Part shown: positions 35,310 to 46,072 of the stretch, in pieces | Position numbering within the stretch: the first letter of the stretch is position 1 | Layout of the letters: every line of letters begins with the position of its first letter | Assembly: GCA_022495005.1 (NCBI GenBank) | Contig: JAGYXB010001401.1 | Coordinates: 124,001 to 188,000 of the forward strand | Source: Rhyacophila brunnea | Lineage: Eukaryota > Arthropoda > Insecta > Trichoptera > Rhyacophilidae | Direction: 5' to 3' | Length of the DNA stretch: 64,000 nt | Program-made: the position numbers and the translations under genes | Notes under the pieces: model-generated | What the model was told of the DNA's origin: nothing | Databases searched by the model: none | The model's input: only the letters and a program-made list of their open reading frames with translations

Positions 35310-35723
35310 CAGAAGGTTGGAGCGGACCATTTTTTAAGTTGCTCCGCTTCGGGACCTAATACATGCTCCAAAAGTTTCAGTAGGTATTAGATGTACACAA
35401 ATCTTTAAAAAAAATTAAAATAACTAGGTAGTTTTCAAATAAGTTTAATTGTTCGTCCTTTTCATTATTAATTTTATTGAACAAAATTACCGATAGCAAA
35501 TCGTCTGTCATTAATTGCCTCTTGGAAAAATGTAAGGCTCTTTATCACTCAGCAGTGTTGCCGTATTTCAAATAACTCCAGTATCAAATATAATATTTTC
35601 ATTGGATTTTAGGATGAAATTAATAATAAAAAAAACTTCCGGAGCAGTGGAGCACTACAAATTTTCGGTGCTCCGGGTAAAACACCATTACTCCACTGCT
35701 CTGTGTTCCGCTCCAACGCTCTG
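35310..35723. mobile_element. hAT-type MITE, 414 bp, GTTGGAGCGGA ends
   Basis: Left CAGAAGGTTGGAGCGGACCA; right, reversed, CAGAGCGTTGGAGCGGAACA. Flanks TTATAAAC (35302-35309) and TTTTAAAT (35724-35731) match in six of eight. Inside, the words GCTCCGCTTC, GGAGCAGTGGAGC and GTGCTCCGGG repeat the subterminal theme. Non-coding. Confidence 0.75.
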
Positions 35724-35731
35724 TTTTAAAT

Positions 35732-37105
35732 AAGGTTTTAGAATGTTGAATTCAGATATGAGATCGAGTCCCACTCAGATAAACTTTTATTTGTAGGAGT
35801 TTTTCTAATAGGTGTGTCTGATTTTTTTAAAATTATTTATGTTAATTATGTAATCCACAGACTATTTATTTCCTTTTTATGTTGTTCCCTACAAATGAGC
35901 ATTTCATTGATGTATTAACGTACAGACCTGTACAAATTTGTCTGAAGAATGGGATGGGGGAGCCACTGTCGAAAACTACCCAATCAAGGCTCGTAACTGG
36001 ACAAAATCTGAAATTTTCAAAATGGCATCCTATGGTAGTTTGTAGTTCCATTTTTGGCCATTCTACAGATAAGTTTGTAGGTCTGTAACATTTTTATAAA
36101 TTGGGGCGGCATATTCTTAACCATAGAGGTAAGTGGGTTATTCGAAAAACGAAAAACCCTTTCAGAAGAAACAAAATAAAACAAAACCATGTCATTGTTT
36201 TCGTCCGCCGTTTATTTATTTGGTGTTTAATAATTATTAATGCAACTAGGTTTTTGGATACCTACATGCGGATCTTTGTTTCCAATCGACGTCAATTCCG
36301 TGACCAAACACTCTTCATAATAATTAACACACCTACTTGCCTAACTTTCACGTCAGTCCATCCATAATCACCGTAAACTCACTAATCAGCTGTTCCGACA
36401 ACGTAGCATGATTATTTTGACGAGCAATTCTTGTACAAGACCATTAACATATAAGTAATTATTTTTCTATTTTTTCCTATTGCATAACCAACGTGGCGAT
36501 TAACATATTATTATTTTACCAACCAGAAGAGAAATACTGATTAAGTAATGACGTGCATATATTTTTTAAAGTTAATTACCACTTGAATATTCATCAGCAT
36601 TACTATTTTATAACCTGCAGGCGCTTATGTAGTAGGGATGTTCGATTTTTGAAAAAAGATCAAGTAGATTCAAATAGGTAATTAAAAAATGATATCACAA
36701 ATAATTAAAAGAAAAATATTGAGTATGACGATAACAGGGATCAAATAAATCAAATAAAATGAACAAACTCTCTGTTCAAAATGGTATTTGCGAGGTTTGT
36801 ATTTTTTCCGATGTAACAAGGTATTTGTGGATTGATTTTCTAAACGATTAGACGTGTTGTGGGTTCAGAGATCTTTATTCTTTCACATACTCGTACATAG
36901 GTTCAATACTACCTAGGTACTATATTCAACAAAATTGAACCTACCAAAATGTGATTTACGAGTTTTACAAGATGGACCTGGATAATATAAAACCAGCTGC
37001 TATAATTTTATCTCAATAAAAATAACTTAATATTCTTTAATTTTGATCTAGTTTTTTTCAAAGCATTATCTGTCTTGAACAATAAAGAAAAAAATTATTT
37101 CGTCA
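35732..37105. other. non-coding stretch, nothing firm
   Basis: TAGGGATGTTCGATTT at 36634 resembles a hAT end (see findings). Two plus-strand frames at 35879 and 36101 have no signatures. Confidence 0.4.
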
Positions 37106-37113
37106 TTTATAAG

Positions 37114-37717
37114 TAGATTTGGGTTTCGGGAATTTTCCGACGGGAATTCTCGAGAAATTTTCGAGATTTTCAATCCCGAATCTCGAGAATTGAGATTTTT
37201 AACATTTCGGGAAATCCCGGATCCCGAGAATCTTTTCTCGAGATTGGGGATTTCTTTATTATCAAATATTAATTGAAAAAAGAAACGATTTTTCTATATG
37301 AAAAAAGTACACAGAAAACATAAAACGTTCAAAGACTGATCGGGGCATTTTACACAATTAAGCCAACATCAACTCAAAATGAGCGCAATTTTTCAACATC
37401 AGGGAATTTTGTGTCTCAAAAACGTACGCGATTGAGTCTGTGTTTTTTGAAATTCTATTTTAATAAGTATTTTTTGAATTATCTTTGTTTTCCTACTTCT
37501 ATTTGTTGGTATTATTACATAAATTAAAAAAAAACATATATTTTGGAATTTGTCTGTATTTACACTGATTTTAGGATTTTTTACAGGTTTTTTTAAATAT
37601 CCCGAAATATCGAGAATTCTTTTCTGGAAATCCCGAATCTCGAGAATTCAAAATTTTATCATTTCGGGAAATCCAGAATCTCGAGATTGAGATTTTCTCG
37701 GGAAATACCCAACTCTA
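37114..37717. mobile_element. hAT-type MITE, TAGA(G)TTGGG family, copy 1
   Basis: Left TAGATTTGGGTTTCGGGAA; right, reversed, TAGAGTTGGGTATTTCCCG. Perfect 8-bp duplication TTTATAAG at 37106-37113 and 37718-37725. CGAGA-type words (TCTCGAGAAT, TTCTCGAGAT) crowd both subterminal regions, as in copy 2 at 52673-53235. No transposase. Confidence 0.9.
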
Positions 37718-37725
37718 TTTATAAG

Positions 37726-37780
37726 TAGGTAATCATACCACTCGGCATTACAAGTGTGACGCACTTCGATATTCATGTTT
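37726..37780. other. left flank of the LTR/LINE insertion
   Basis: This may include the first bases of the LTR that was the target. The exact LTR start is not determined. Confidence 0.3.
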
Positions 37781-38003
37781 TGTTTTCAAAACAAATCGGA
37801 GTGGAGGAAGCGATTATCAGCAGTTTCCTCAATCATGACCGAGATCAACAGTGTCTATTATGATTGATTTAATCGTGACAATGACTCTTGTAATGTATTG
37901 ATTTCATGTGTATAAATAACGAGGACGATCCATAACTTGTCACTCCACTCCTGACCAGTCGCTCAACTCAGTCACTTGAACACAGTCTCTTGCTCTCGAC
38001 ATT
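37781..38003 (+). repeat. 223-bp direct repeat, left copy (LINE target duplication)
   Basis: Identical by my reading to 43495-43717, from TGTTTTCAAAACAAATCGG to GCTCTCGACATT. It abuts the poly(T) (poly(A) of the minus-strand LINE) on one side; the right copy abuts the LINE 5' end. It contains a TATA box (GTGTATAAATAACG near 37909) and is part of an LTR. Confidence 0.9.
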
Positions 38004-38020
38004 TTTTTTTTTTTTTTTTT

Positions 38021-38062
38021 TATATAATAACCATACCCTTGCTTTTTCGTACAAGGTGGTTG
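38021..38062 (-). repeat. LINE 3' tail shared with SINE family B
   Basis: On the plus strand it reads ATAATAACCAT, six differing bases, then GCTTTTTCGTACAAGGTGG and TTG. The SINE at 20369-20410 reads TTAATAACCAT, six bases, GCTTTTTCATACAAGGTGG and TTG. Confidence 0.85.
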
Positions 38063-38092
38063 GGTGGGTTAGTTGCATTGATGTGGGGCTAA

Positions 38093-41000
38093 TTAGGTGC
38101 CTCCATTTATATCTTTAATTTTCTTTATGGCCAGGATTAAATATTTTGTGTAGTGTTCTTGTGTTGTTCTATTGCTTAGTGCTTCGTGAGGCTTTTGGAG
38201 GTCAATTTCGTGATTATGTTGTCTACATCGAGTTCTGAGAGTCCATCGCTCCCTTTCTAGTATAGGGCAGTCGTTGATGACATGCCACACAGTTTGAGAT
38301 GTGTTGCCGTCACATGGACAACAGTCGTCATCCCTCGATTTAAATCTTTTTAGATAAGCTCGCACCGATCCGTGGCCTGTTAGTATCTGTGTGAGTTCGT
38401 GTGATATTTTTAAGTTCCTGGCAAGAGTGATGGCACAGTTTATGTTTGGAATAAATTTCTGCGTTATTGATCCTGTGGCGGATGTTGTGTATCTGTGGTT
38501 CCATAGCTCTATGGTATCTTCGTTTAGTTTTTGTTTTGCGTAACTCAGAGGGAAGTGTGTATAGGTTAAAGGTCTTTTGTCTGTTGTGGCTTGTTTGGCG
38601 TATTTATCAGCTTCCTCGTTTTCGGCTATCCCTGTGTGACTTCTTATCCAGAAGAATCTGGGGTTTGTTCCTATCATTCGAAGCTGTGTTGACAGTGTTA
38701 AAATGTCTCTTACAAGTGGGTGTGTCGATGATGGGTTTTGGAGAGCTACCAGACTGGATTGGCTATCTGAGAATATGTTTACATAGTCGTGTCTGTGGAA
38801 CTTTAATCTTTTGAGTGTCCACTCGAGAGATTCTCTGATAGCAAATATTTCTGCTTGGAAAACAGTGCAGTAGCTTTCGAGCTTAAATTTTCGGGGTGTT
38901 ATTAATGTTCCATTTTCGTAGGCTACAAAGCTGCCCCTACTTTGTTATCGATTAGACTGCCATCTGTGTAGATCTCCAATCCTGTGATGTGGTATTTTGT
39001 TTTAGTGTCTTCGTCAACTGTTCCTATGTGTTCTATATTTTCTAGATGTCTGTTACCAGGATGTGGAAGTTGTGTGTAGTGTATTTTGTTTTCGTATGTT
39101 CTGTCTGTAGGTAAGTGTCGGGGAAGTATGTGGCTTGTTTTAACTTGGTATATTCCTGTAAGTTCTTGTATTTTTATATCTATTGGCGCTATTCCTGCCA
39201 GGGCTTGTGCTGACGTTAGCGATATTGTGCGATATCCCTTGCAAATTGATATTGCGAAAGGTCTTTGCGCGGAATTCAGTCTTTTTTGGATCGACTTTCT
39301 GTGAGTTGCTTTATTCCAGACCGATGCCGCGTAAGTTAAGGTTGGCTCCACAGCTCCATGATATATAATTTTTAAAACTTCAGGAGACGCCCCCCAAGTG
39401 GCTCTTGCTGTTTTTAAAAAGAATTTTCCCATTTGAGCTGCTTTCTTACATATGTAGTCGACGTGTTTCGCCCAATTGATGTGCCTGTCTAGTATTATGC
39501 CAAGAATTTTAAAGGAATCGACCAACTCTTTCGGTTTTCCTTTCCACTGGATTTCTGGTGTTCGTATTTTCCTTTTGTTGATAAACATTATATTTGTCTT
39601 AATATCTGAGAAGGTTAGTTTTACGTCTTCACCCCATGAGTTTACTTTTTGAAGCACGCTATTGGTTTTTAATTCCAGTTCGTCGGTGTCTTTTGCTGCT
39701 ATCAATATTAACACATCGTCAGCAAAGGCTTGTATGTATGTATTGTGGGGTAAGAGTATTGTTAATAGACTGTCTAAGGCGATATTCCATAGTGTTGGGC
39801 CACAAGTTGAGCCTTGGATGCAACCTTGGGTTTGGTCTTGTTTTATTTCTTCGTCTGCATACTTTAGTTTTACTTCCCTATCTTGTAGATAACTGCAAAA
39901 CAGTTTGTACAAGTTAGGCGGTGTTGACTTGATTGCAAGGGCGTTTTTTATGTGTGGCCACCATGCGTTATCAAATGCACCTTGAATGTCTAGGGAAATT
40001 GCTATGAGTGATTCTTTCAATTCGAGATGCGTTGAGATTATGTGTACGGCTTTGTTTAGTGCGTGTTCTGTTGATGTTTGAGGGGTAAAGCCAAACTGTT
40101 TAGTGCTCATTTTGTTGTTTTTTGTAAGATGCCAGTGCACTCTCTGAATTGCTAGTTTTTCTAGCACTTTTCCGAAAACGGGAAGGAGGCCGATAGGCCT
40201 GTACGATTTTGTGTCCATAGCATCTTTCCCAGGCTTAGGAACGGCCTTAATGATCGCTATTTTCCAGGATTTCGGAAGTGAACGAGTGTCAGACATTTAT
40301 TGTATAGTAGTAGAATTTCTTCAGGGAAGTTTTTTGCGAAATTTTGGCAGATATCTAATGTGAGGTTGTCGTGTCCAGGTGCCTTTTTTGGAGTCATATT
40401 CTGTAAGGCGGATAGGATCTCAGTAAGTGTGAATTGGATATCATCCTCTCCGCCCGGAATATGGTTGTCTGATGTGTGTCTGATGTAGTGTTGAATCGGT
40501 GTATCTGTTGTTGGATCATCGTATGGAAAGAATTTTTCCATTAGGGCTTTTGCAGAGTCTTTTGCGGATGAGTGCTTTACTCCCTCTGTAGTAAGTGTCG
40601 ATTGAATATTGCTGGCATTAGTTTTTTTTGTTATTTTGTATAGCGAAGACCATGCTGTCATTGGCGTCTGAGATTCATAAAATAATTTAGCGCTTTTAAT
40701 TTTTGCTTCCTCAATGGCTGTTTTGTATGCTTCTCTTTTGTCGATATAGTCAGTGAGCTTTTGTGGTCGCATGATGTCACTTGAGTTCTGTAATTTCCGT
40801 TTTGATCTGAGAGTTATTCTTTTCATTTTTGTTAATTCAGCGTTCCACCAGATTGGATTTTTCCTAATATCATGTTGCGTTTTTTGTGGGAGTATTTTAT
40901 GGCATGCGATAGAGATTGCCGAGGTGACCGTTTCCACTGCAGTGTCGAGTTCAGGAGTTGTATGTATGTTTTCAAGGAACTGTTTATCTATGTTAAGCTC

Positions 41001-41887
41001 GGCCATGTTTTCCCTTGTCAATTCATTTATTTTTCTCCAGTCGGTTTTTTCATTTGTTATAAAAATGCGTGTTGAGTCGGTCATGGGTGAGAGTACGCTA
41101 ATTGTATTGTTCCAAGTAAAGGTGATTGGGTTGTGGTCTGAGATGGGGTTGTGTTGGTCTTCTACTGTCCAGTTAGCAATTTTGTGTGTTGTGTTTGGTG
41201 AAGAGATAGTGATATCGATATGAGATTTTAAATGTTTCCCGTTCCGCCAGGTGCTGTAAGTTGGAACTGATCCTTCATTACATACGTGCCACCCAATGCT
41301 GGCTAGGCAACTGATGATCTCATCGCCTCTTTTGTCATTTTTCGGGCTCCCCCACCAGCTGCTTTTTGCATTGAAATCTCCTCCTATTATATATTCGCCT
41401 TTATCTTTTCCTAATTTTTCAATTTTTGGAGTGTTACCAATGTTGAGGATGGTGGTGGTATATAAATTGATCCAATCGTTAGCTGCAAGGTTCCAGATTT
41501 CAAGGTTGCAAATGCATTGCACTGGTCAGATATGTCGCTTCTCCAAAGAAGGCGGAGGTTAGGATTGGAGATGATTATTACGGCTTTGCAGGGGTTTTCC
41601 GATGTTCCGTCGGCCTGATATATTGTTAGATTATGGAGAGATGTTACTCTGCCCGTATTTCCGACGTAAGGCTCTTGAAGAAGTAATATATCATAGTATT
41701 TGGCCTGAGCTATTATGTGATCCATTGCTGAGCGGCATCGCTGAAGATTTTGTTGAAGAAAAATAATTTTTTTGACTGCCTTATTCCTAGAAGTTTGATT
41801 TTTCTTTTGGTCTGATGTCCATTGGTCGACTGTTGCTATCTGGCTATGACCGATATTGGCGTGTACTAATTTTATTTTAGCAGCCAT
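38093..41887 (-). pseudogene. LINE ORF2: endonuclease, reverse transcriptase, RNase H (three frameshifts)
   Basis: Starts at ATG 41887, inside the end of ORF1 (11-nt overlap, ATGGCTGCTAA). Endonuclease: LLLQEPYVG near 41690, GSIYIPPP near 41450, IIGGDFNAKSSWWG near 41370, SDHNPITFTW near 41120. RT: PGHDNLTLD near 40370, KSYRPIGLLPVFGKVLE, TKQFGFTP, SLDIQGAFDNAWW, QGCIQGSTCGP and the catalytic FADDVLIL at about 39703-39726. RNase H: IYTDGS near 38970, QAEIFAI near 38860, FSDSQSSL near 38780, SHTGIAENEEADKYAK near 38620; the acidic set D-E-D-D is present. A CCHC finger, CCPC...H....C, ends near 38270. The frame changes near 41415-41440, 40270 and 38925, each by one base. Nicks target DNA and copies the RNA in place; now inactive as a single protein. 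Confidence 0.9.
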
Positions 41888-43145
41888 AATCAATTGAGGT
41901 GAGAGACTTTTTTAAATATGCTTCTTGTGCAGGGCATAGTTTTTCCCCTGTTTTGTGACTAGCGGGCTTCCCATAGCGTGTACAAGTTGCACATATTGGT
42001 GTTTTATTAGACTGTGAACACTCGGTAGATATGTGACCCTGTGATGCACAGTGGGAACAGACTTGAGGCTCTTTACAAAATTTGCTCGGATGTCCATACA
42101 TGCAACATTGTGTGCACAATGTTATACCAGTAAAGTCACGCACTCTGTGTGACGACCATTCAAAATAGCACCGACCTTGTTCTATTAATAGGTGCCTTAC
42201 TGCTGGTTGGACATAAAATACTCGGTGACATGTAGGGCCTTCTCGAGGTCCTGCAAGATGACTGCGGATGGTTGTTTTTGTGAACACTTCGGCAGGTAAT
42301 TGTATTTCGCGGATTGATTGATGAATGCCTTGTAGGAAGTCTACGTCCTCAACTTCCCGGGGTACATCATAAATGATTATACGTGGCAGTCTTTTGGGTG
42401 GGATTTTTGCTTCCAGTTTGTTTGATGTGAAGCCTGGTGCGGCTGCTAGGCGTTCTGAGTCGGACTCTGTGGCAGTATTTATTACGACCCCACGATTCTT
42501 TACCAATCGTACGCCGGTAATTTTCACTCCTAACTCTTTGGGATTTATCGCTTCTTGTATGATGGCCTTTGTTGATGCGGAATCTTTTATTTCGTCATTT
42601 GTCGGGAAAACCAGTACTGCAGGCTTGGTCGGACGTACTGCAGCGCCTAGACGGGATATAGGTGGTGGAATTGTTTGTTTTACAGCACCTGCATATGATG
42701 AAGTGGAACTTTTAAAGGCTTTCATTTTTATGAGTTCCATTGCTTGTCGAACAGTTCCTTCATTCGTGGAAATTTGTTGTGCTAGAATTCTAGCAGATGC
42801 TGAATTTTCTGCTGATTCGGCAACTGTTGCGGCGAACAAATGCATCAGTGTATCCATCTTGTCTAGGATTATTGTTTTTTGTTCCTTTAGGTTTTTAGTC
42901 GACAGAGCAGCCAGTGCTTCCTTGATGGAAATAAACAGCCCATTTGCTTGATTCAGCAGTTCAGTGGAATTTATTTTTGAGCATATCTTGGTACTGTTTG
43001 GTTCTGAATAGGTTGGTGTTCTCTTAAGAAGCGTACTGGGGGTGAATGGTGAGTCTTCCCTCGATGAAGAAGAGTCATCCCGGGTGTCGCTATTTATGAG
43101 TCGGCGTCGTGGAGAACGCCGCTTCTTCAGTTCGGTGTCACTCAT
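41877..43145 (-). CDS. LINE ORF1 gag-like nucleic-acid-binding protein, 422 aa
   Basis: An uninterrupted frame from ATG at 43145 (MSDTELKKRRSPRRR) to TAA at 41877. The N-terminal 60 residues are basic and Ser-rich. The middle (about residues 175-300) has VLVFPTNDEIKDSAS, VRLVKNRGVVINTATES and RLPRIIIYDVPREVEDVDF, the conserved gag core of I/R1-type elements. Three zinc knuckles follow: C-x2-C-x4-H-x4-C type at 344-357 (CTQCCMYGHPSKFC) and 363-376 (CSHCASQGHISTEC), and a longer third at 385-404 (CATC...H...C). It binds element RNA and forms the ribonucleoprotein particle. ORF2 begins 8 nt before this stop, suggesting termination-reinitiation. Long plus-strand frames over it are shadows. Confidence 0.9.
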   Translation of the reverse strand: MSDTELKKRRSPRRRLINSDTRDDSSSSREDSPFTPSTLLKRTPTYSEPNSTKICSKINSTELLNQANGLFISIKEALAALSTKNLKEQKTIILDKMDTLMHLFAATVAESAENSASARILAQQISTNEGTVRQAMELIKMKAFKSSTSSYAGAVKQTIPPPISRLGAAVRPTKPAVLVFPTNDEIKDSASTKAIIQEAINPKELGVKITGVRLVKNRGVVINTATESDSERLAAAPGFTSNKLEAKIPPKRLPRIIIYDVPREVEDVDFLQGIHQSIREIQLPAEVFTKTTIRSHLAGPREGPTCHRVFYVQPAVRHLLIEQGRCYFEWSSHRVRDFTGITLCTQCCMYGHPSKFCKEPQVCSHCASQGHISTECSQSNKTPICATCTRYGKPASHKTGEKLCPAQEAYLKKSLTSIDYGC

Positions 43146-43494
43146 TTTTTTTTATGCGTATTCGAGTGTGAGACCTTTCTCAGTGAAGTTGATAACCCCT
43201 GTTGTTCGACTGCTACTTCTCATTAAGTATTAAATTATTGACATTTAATGAACCAACATTCACAAAAGCACTAACACTTAATTGCAGATTAACACTGATT
43301 GCTTAATTACACTATCACGTAAGTAGTTTTGCTTGATGTTTGCACTGCGATATAAATTTTAGCTTTAAATTTATTCAATTGTCATTAGTTGTTAACAGTT
43401 ATATTGGCACTATTAAAATTGGTAATGATAATGGTTCACTAACGAGGCGCGGTACAACACAATGTACGTCCTACTCGCTCAGCGTTTCGAACTA
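43146..43494 (-). promoter_or_regulatory. LINE 5' UTR, likely internal promoter
   Basis: On the minus strand it begins TAGTTCGAAACGCTGAGCG at 43494 and runs 349 bp to the ORF1 start. No TATA box at the expected place. LINEs of these groups start transcription at their first base from downstream elements, so this segment is the probable promoter, by analogy. Confidence 0.5.
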
Positions 43495-43717
43495 TGTTTT
43501 CAAAACAAATCGGAGTGGAGGAAGCGATTATCAGCAGTTTCCTCAATCATGACCGAGATCAACAGTGTCTATTATGATTGATTTAATCGTGACAATGACT
43601 CTTGTAATGTATTGATTTCATGTGTATAAATAACGAGGACGATCCATAACTTGTCACTCCACTCCTGACCAGTCGCTCAACTCAGTCACTTGAACACAGT
43701 CTCTTGCTCTCGACATT
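43495..43717 (+). repeat. 223-bp direct repeat, right copy
   Basis: Same sequence as 37781-38003. It continues without a break into the rest of the LTR (43718 onward), whereas the left copy is cut off at the LINE tail, so the original target was one continuous LTR. Confidence 0.9.
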
Positions 43718-43924
43718 CGTCAGTCGAGCACAGACACCCGAGCTCGTCCCGATCATCATCACTACCGGATCGCAGCTCGGTCTGAGCACGAGCTCACCGC
43801 GATTACTCTGTACTGTTATTTTACTCCGATCATTGTAACTCTCTATACTTTGCATCAGGATAATAAACGATATACCCAGATCTCCCCTACTGTTGCCTTT
43901 ATCATCTCATCACAACCCCAAAGT
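43718..43924 (+). repeat. LTR, 3' half
   Basis: Continues the LTR with TCAGTCGAGCACAGACACC, a GC-rich stretch with GAGCTCGTCCCG, then a polyadenylation signal AATAAA near 43860 and an end around CATCACAACCCC. With the repeat it gives an LTR of about 430 bp with TATA box and poly(A) signal. No internal domain or second LTR, so it is a solo LTR. The family is not identified and the ends are approximate. Confidence 0.65.
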
Positions 43925-44454
43925 AAATAAATCATATTATGGTTATCAGGAGTCAGGGTTACCCATTCAAAGGGAAATTAGTTATTTTGTTTATGTTTAA
44001 TTAAATTAGTTTTTATTAGTTATTTTGTTATGTCGATTCGATTATTTTACTTTTCAAAGAACATCGATTAACCCATTAATTAATAATGTACCGATTTTCA
44101 TCGCACATCCTTATTTCGTCGTAAAACTGCATTAGACAGTTTTTAAAATAGTCTATTTTTTAACTATACAATTATTAGAGTTCATGATGTTGACAGGTAT
44201 TTCAGGCTATAAATCCATATACAGAACGGCCCAACTAATATCGATACTAATGCATCCTTACTACACCAATATGCACAGGGACGTCATAACAAAACTCTTT
44301 TTGAAAACACCACTTCTGACATGGATAATTATTAGATGTATTCAACATTAATTAGTATCGTTAGATAGTTCTAAAGATGAGCTCACAGTACTAAATAGCT
44401 GTCAAATTCAAGAGATCAAAAATTGCATACTTAATTAAACTATTTCTTTTATAC
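43925..44454. other. non-coding stretch, nothing firm
   Basis: GATTTTCATCGCACATCCTTA near 44094 may be a hAT-type end (see findings). The rest is AT-rich. Confidence 0.4.
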
Positions 44455-44640
44455 AACAAATAATTCATAAGATTTATGAATGTAATATTCTTTTATTGAA
44501 CATACATAATTTGAAAAATATTCTGAGAAATATATAACCACTTGAAAAAGTACTACACCTAGCAGGATTCGAACATGCGCCCTCCAGTATTCACTTATTA
44601 GAACACAGTTTATTAAATTGTGCAAGTACGTTATAACAAG
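44455..44640 (-). repeat. tRNA-like SINE, family D, copy 1
   Basis: On the minus strand a tRNA-like part with ATGTTCGAATCCTGCTAGG (B box) is followed by a body that on the plus strand includes AATAATTCATAAGATTTA, GAATGTAATATTC and TGAACATACATAATTTGAAA. The same body recurs at 55508-55672. Confidence 0.65.
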
Positions 44641-44689
44641 AATCAGAGTGATCCTAATACCAAATGCAATTTAGAAAGCGCTTCAAAGA

Positions 44690-44880
44690 GTGCCTATTGT
44701 AAAAACATTAGTTGACTTCGCGCAATTTGATAGGACAGTGGTAGCATCATAAGGACGCAAATCCCAGGGGGCACAGCTTCGAATACTGCTGGGTATTGTA
44801 TTTTTTTTTCAAAAAGAAGTAAGTAGTTATATATATATACATTTCAGAAATGTTTTCATACTTCATTTCAAAATCATCTT
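44690..44880 (+). repeat. tRNA-like SINE, family D, copy 2, head to head with copy 1
   Basis: Plus strand: TAGGACAGTGGTAGCATCA, then GGGGGCACAGCTTCGAATAC and TGCTGGGT, followed by a TTTTTTTTTCAAAAAGAAGT body. The B-box part mirrors copy 1 in the opposite direction, about 60 bp away. Confidence 0.55.
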
Positions 44881-45616
44881 ACGAGTATTATGTCAGTTTG
44901 CTATTTATTGTATTCCACATACTTACCGTTAATTTTTCTCTATATTATGGTTCCTTTACTTTGTGAAGACGTGGAGATAGGCAAAACGTCTGTGCATTTT
45001 AAGGTGCTCTGGACTCTACACTCCAAGCGTATTGATGCTTCTAAGATGGTTCTGGAAGAGCTGCGCTTATGCTTTCGTAGTAATGCGTGAAAATGTATGT
45101 CCATATTGACCACCTCCGACAGCACAATTTAGACTATTTAGAGTAGTGATGTCACCGGAAAACTCCGACTCCCTGGAGTGATCAAGTGAACGATGCCAAT
45201 AGTTTTCGTCTCAGATCTTTGAAGTGTACAAAAGAATGAAGGAGAACCGTCGCAGGTGTGACTGGTGTGAGAGCTATTCCAATTATTGAAGTCTCAACTT
45301 GCAGCCCCCAGGAAATGAGTTCTGACGATTCATTCCGAAGTACGAGTAGTGAGTAGGTACTCGTGAGGTAGGATGTCGGCAGAAATTCTTAGCTCAATGT
45401 TTCGATACCAATTATTTAGCCAGTGAATCAAAACAAACGTTTTTAATTGTCATTTTTTTTCAGAACATCCTAATTAAGTAGTTTATTTTAGAGATAAAGG
45501 GGTTGTCTTATTGAAAGGAGCTCCGTGCCCTGAAAAATAAATTAATCATTGAGGGGACGGGTATTTTTTTATTTTTCCATGAACTAAACACCGTTAAACC
45601 ATGTTAACTTTTTCTC
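44881..45616. other. non-coding stretch, unassigned
   Basis: Includes a GC-richer part, 45150-45400, with ACTCCGACTCCCTGGAGT. The 66-codon frame at 44890-45090 and its minus-strand partner have no signatures. Confidence 0.35.
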
Positions 45617-45848
45617 AGCGCTCGAAATGGAAAATTTTACGAACCGGAGCGCTCGATAATTTGATGAAAATATTAACGTTGTTATCTAATTAAATATGTA
45701 TTTTATAAAATTAAGTCTGTTAGATTTTTTATTGTATGACATATCTCAGGCGGTCAAATTAATATTTCCACGAGACGGAGCGATAATTTTGGAGATTTTA
45801 TGAACCGGAACGGCGCTCCGGTGCGTTCCGGTCCATTTCAAGCCCTGC
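45617..45848. repeat. hAT-like end fragment with GCGCTCCGGT words
   Basis: The right edge, reversed, reads CAGGGCTTGAAATGGACCGG, a hAT-style terminus. Another part (45617-45665) matches 50188-50235 in reverse: ATCGAGCGCTCCGGTTCGT, then ATTTCGAGCG. The left terminus was not found. Confidence 0.5.
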
Positions 45849-46072
45849 TTTTTCTAATGTAAATTTTGATTCTGATTATAAATGATTTCACGAAAAAAAT
45901 GAAAAATAAGTATTATTTGAAGAAGAAAAAATAGGTAGGTACGTTTAAATAACAGAACAACTCTTGTCCAGACCCTATTTAAGGGCAAATTGCTCCCTGT
46001 TTATTTATGAATATTTTATACACAATAATATAATATGTTCCCAAATACAGTTATCACATGACAACTTTTATA

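Larger units (their letters stand above)
38004..43494 (-). mobile_element. near-complete non-LTR retrotransposon (I/R1-like, with RNase H), 5.5 kb
   Basis: Runs on the minus strand from a 5' UTR of about 350 bp (43146-43494) through ORF1 (41877-43145) and ORF2 (38093-41887) to a short 3' UTR and a poly(A) tail of about 17 bases (38004-38020). It encodes a gag with three zinc knuckles, an apurinic-type endonuclease, reverse transcriptase, RNase H and a terminal CCHC finger. That order fits the I, R1 and LOA groups; I cannot choose without a tree. ORF1 is intact. ORF2 has three single-base frameshifts, so the copy is dead but young. It inserted into an LTR and is bounded by 223-bp direct repeats. 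Its 3' end is shared with the SINE at 20357-20540. Confidence 0.9.

Noticed and set aside
42373..42951. 192-codon plus-strand frame
   Set aside because: Antisense shadow of LINE ORF1, which has zinc knuckles and a full-length frame.
37781..43717. Reading the 223-bp repeats as the two LTRs of one LTR retrotransposon
   Set aside because: The enclosed sequence is a complete non-LTR element in the opposite strand with its poly(A) at the left repeat, and only the right repeat continues into the rest of the LTR.
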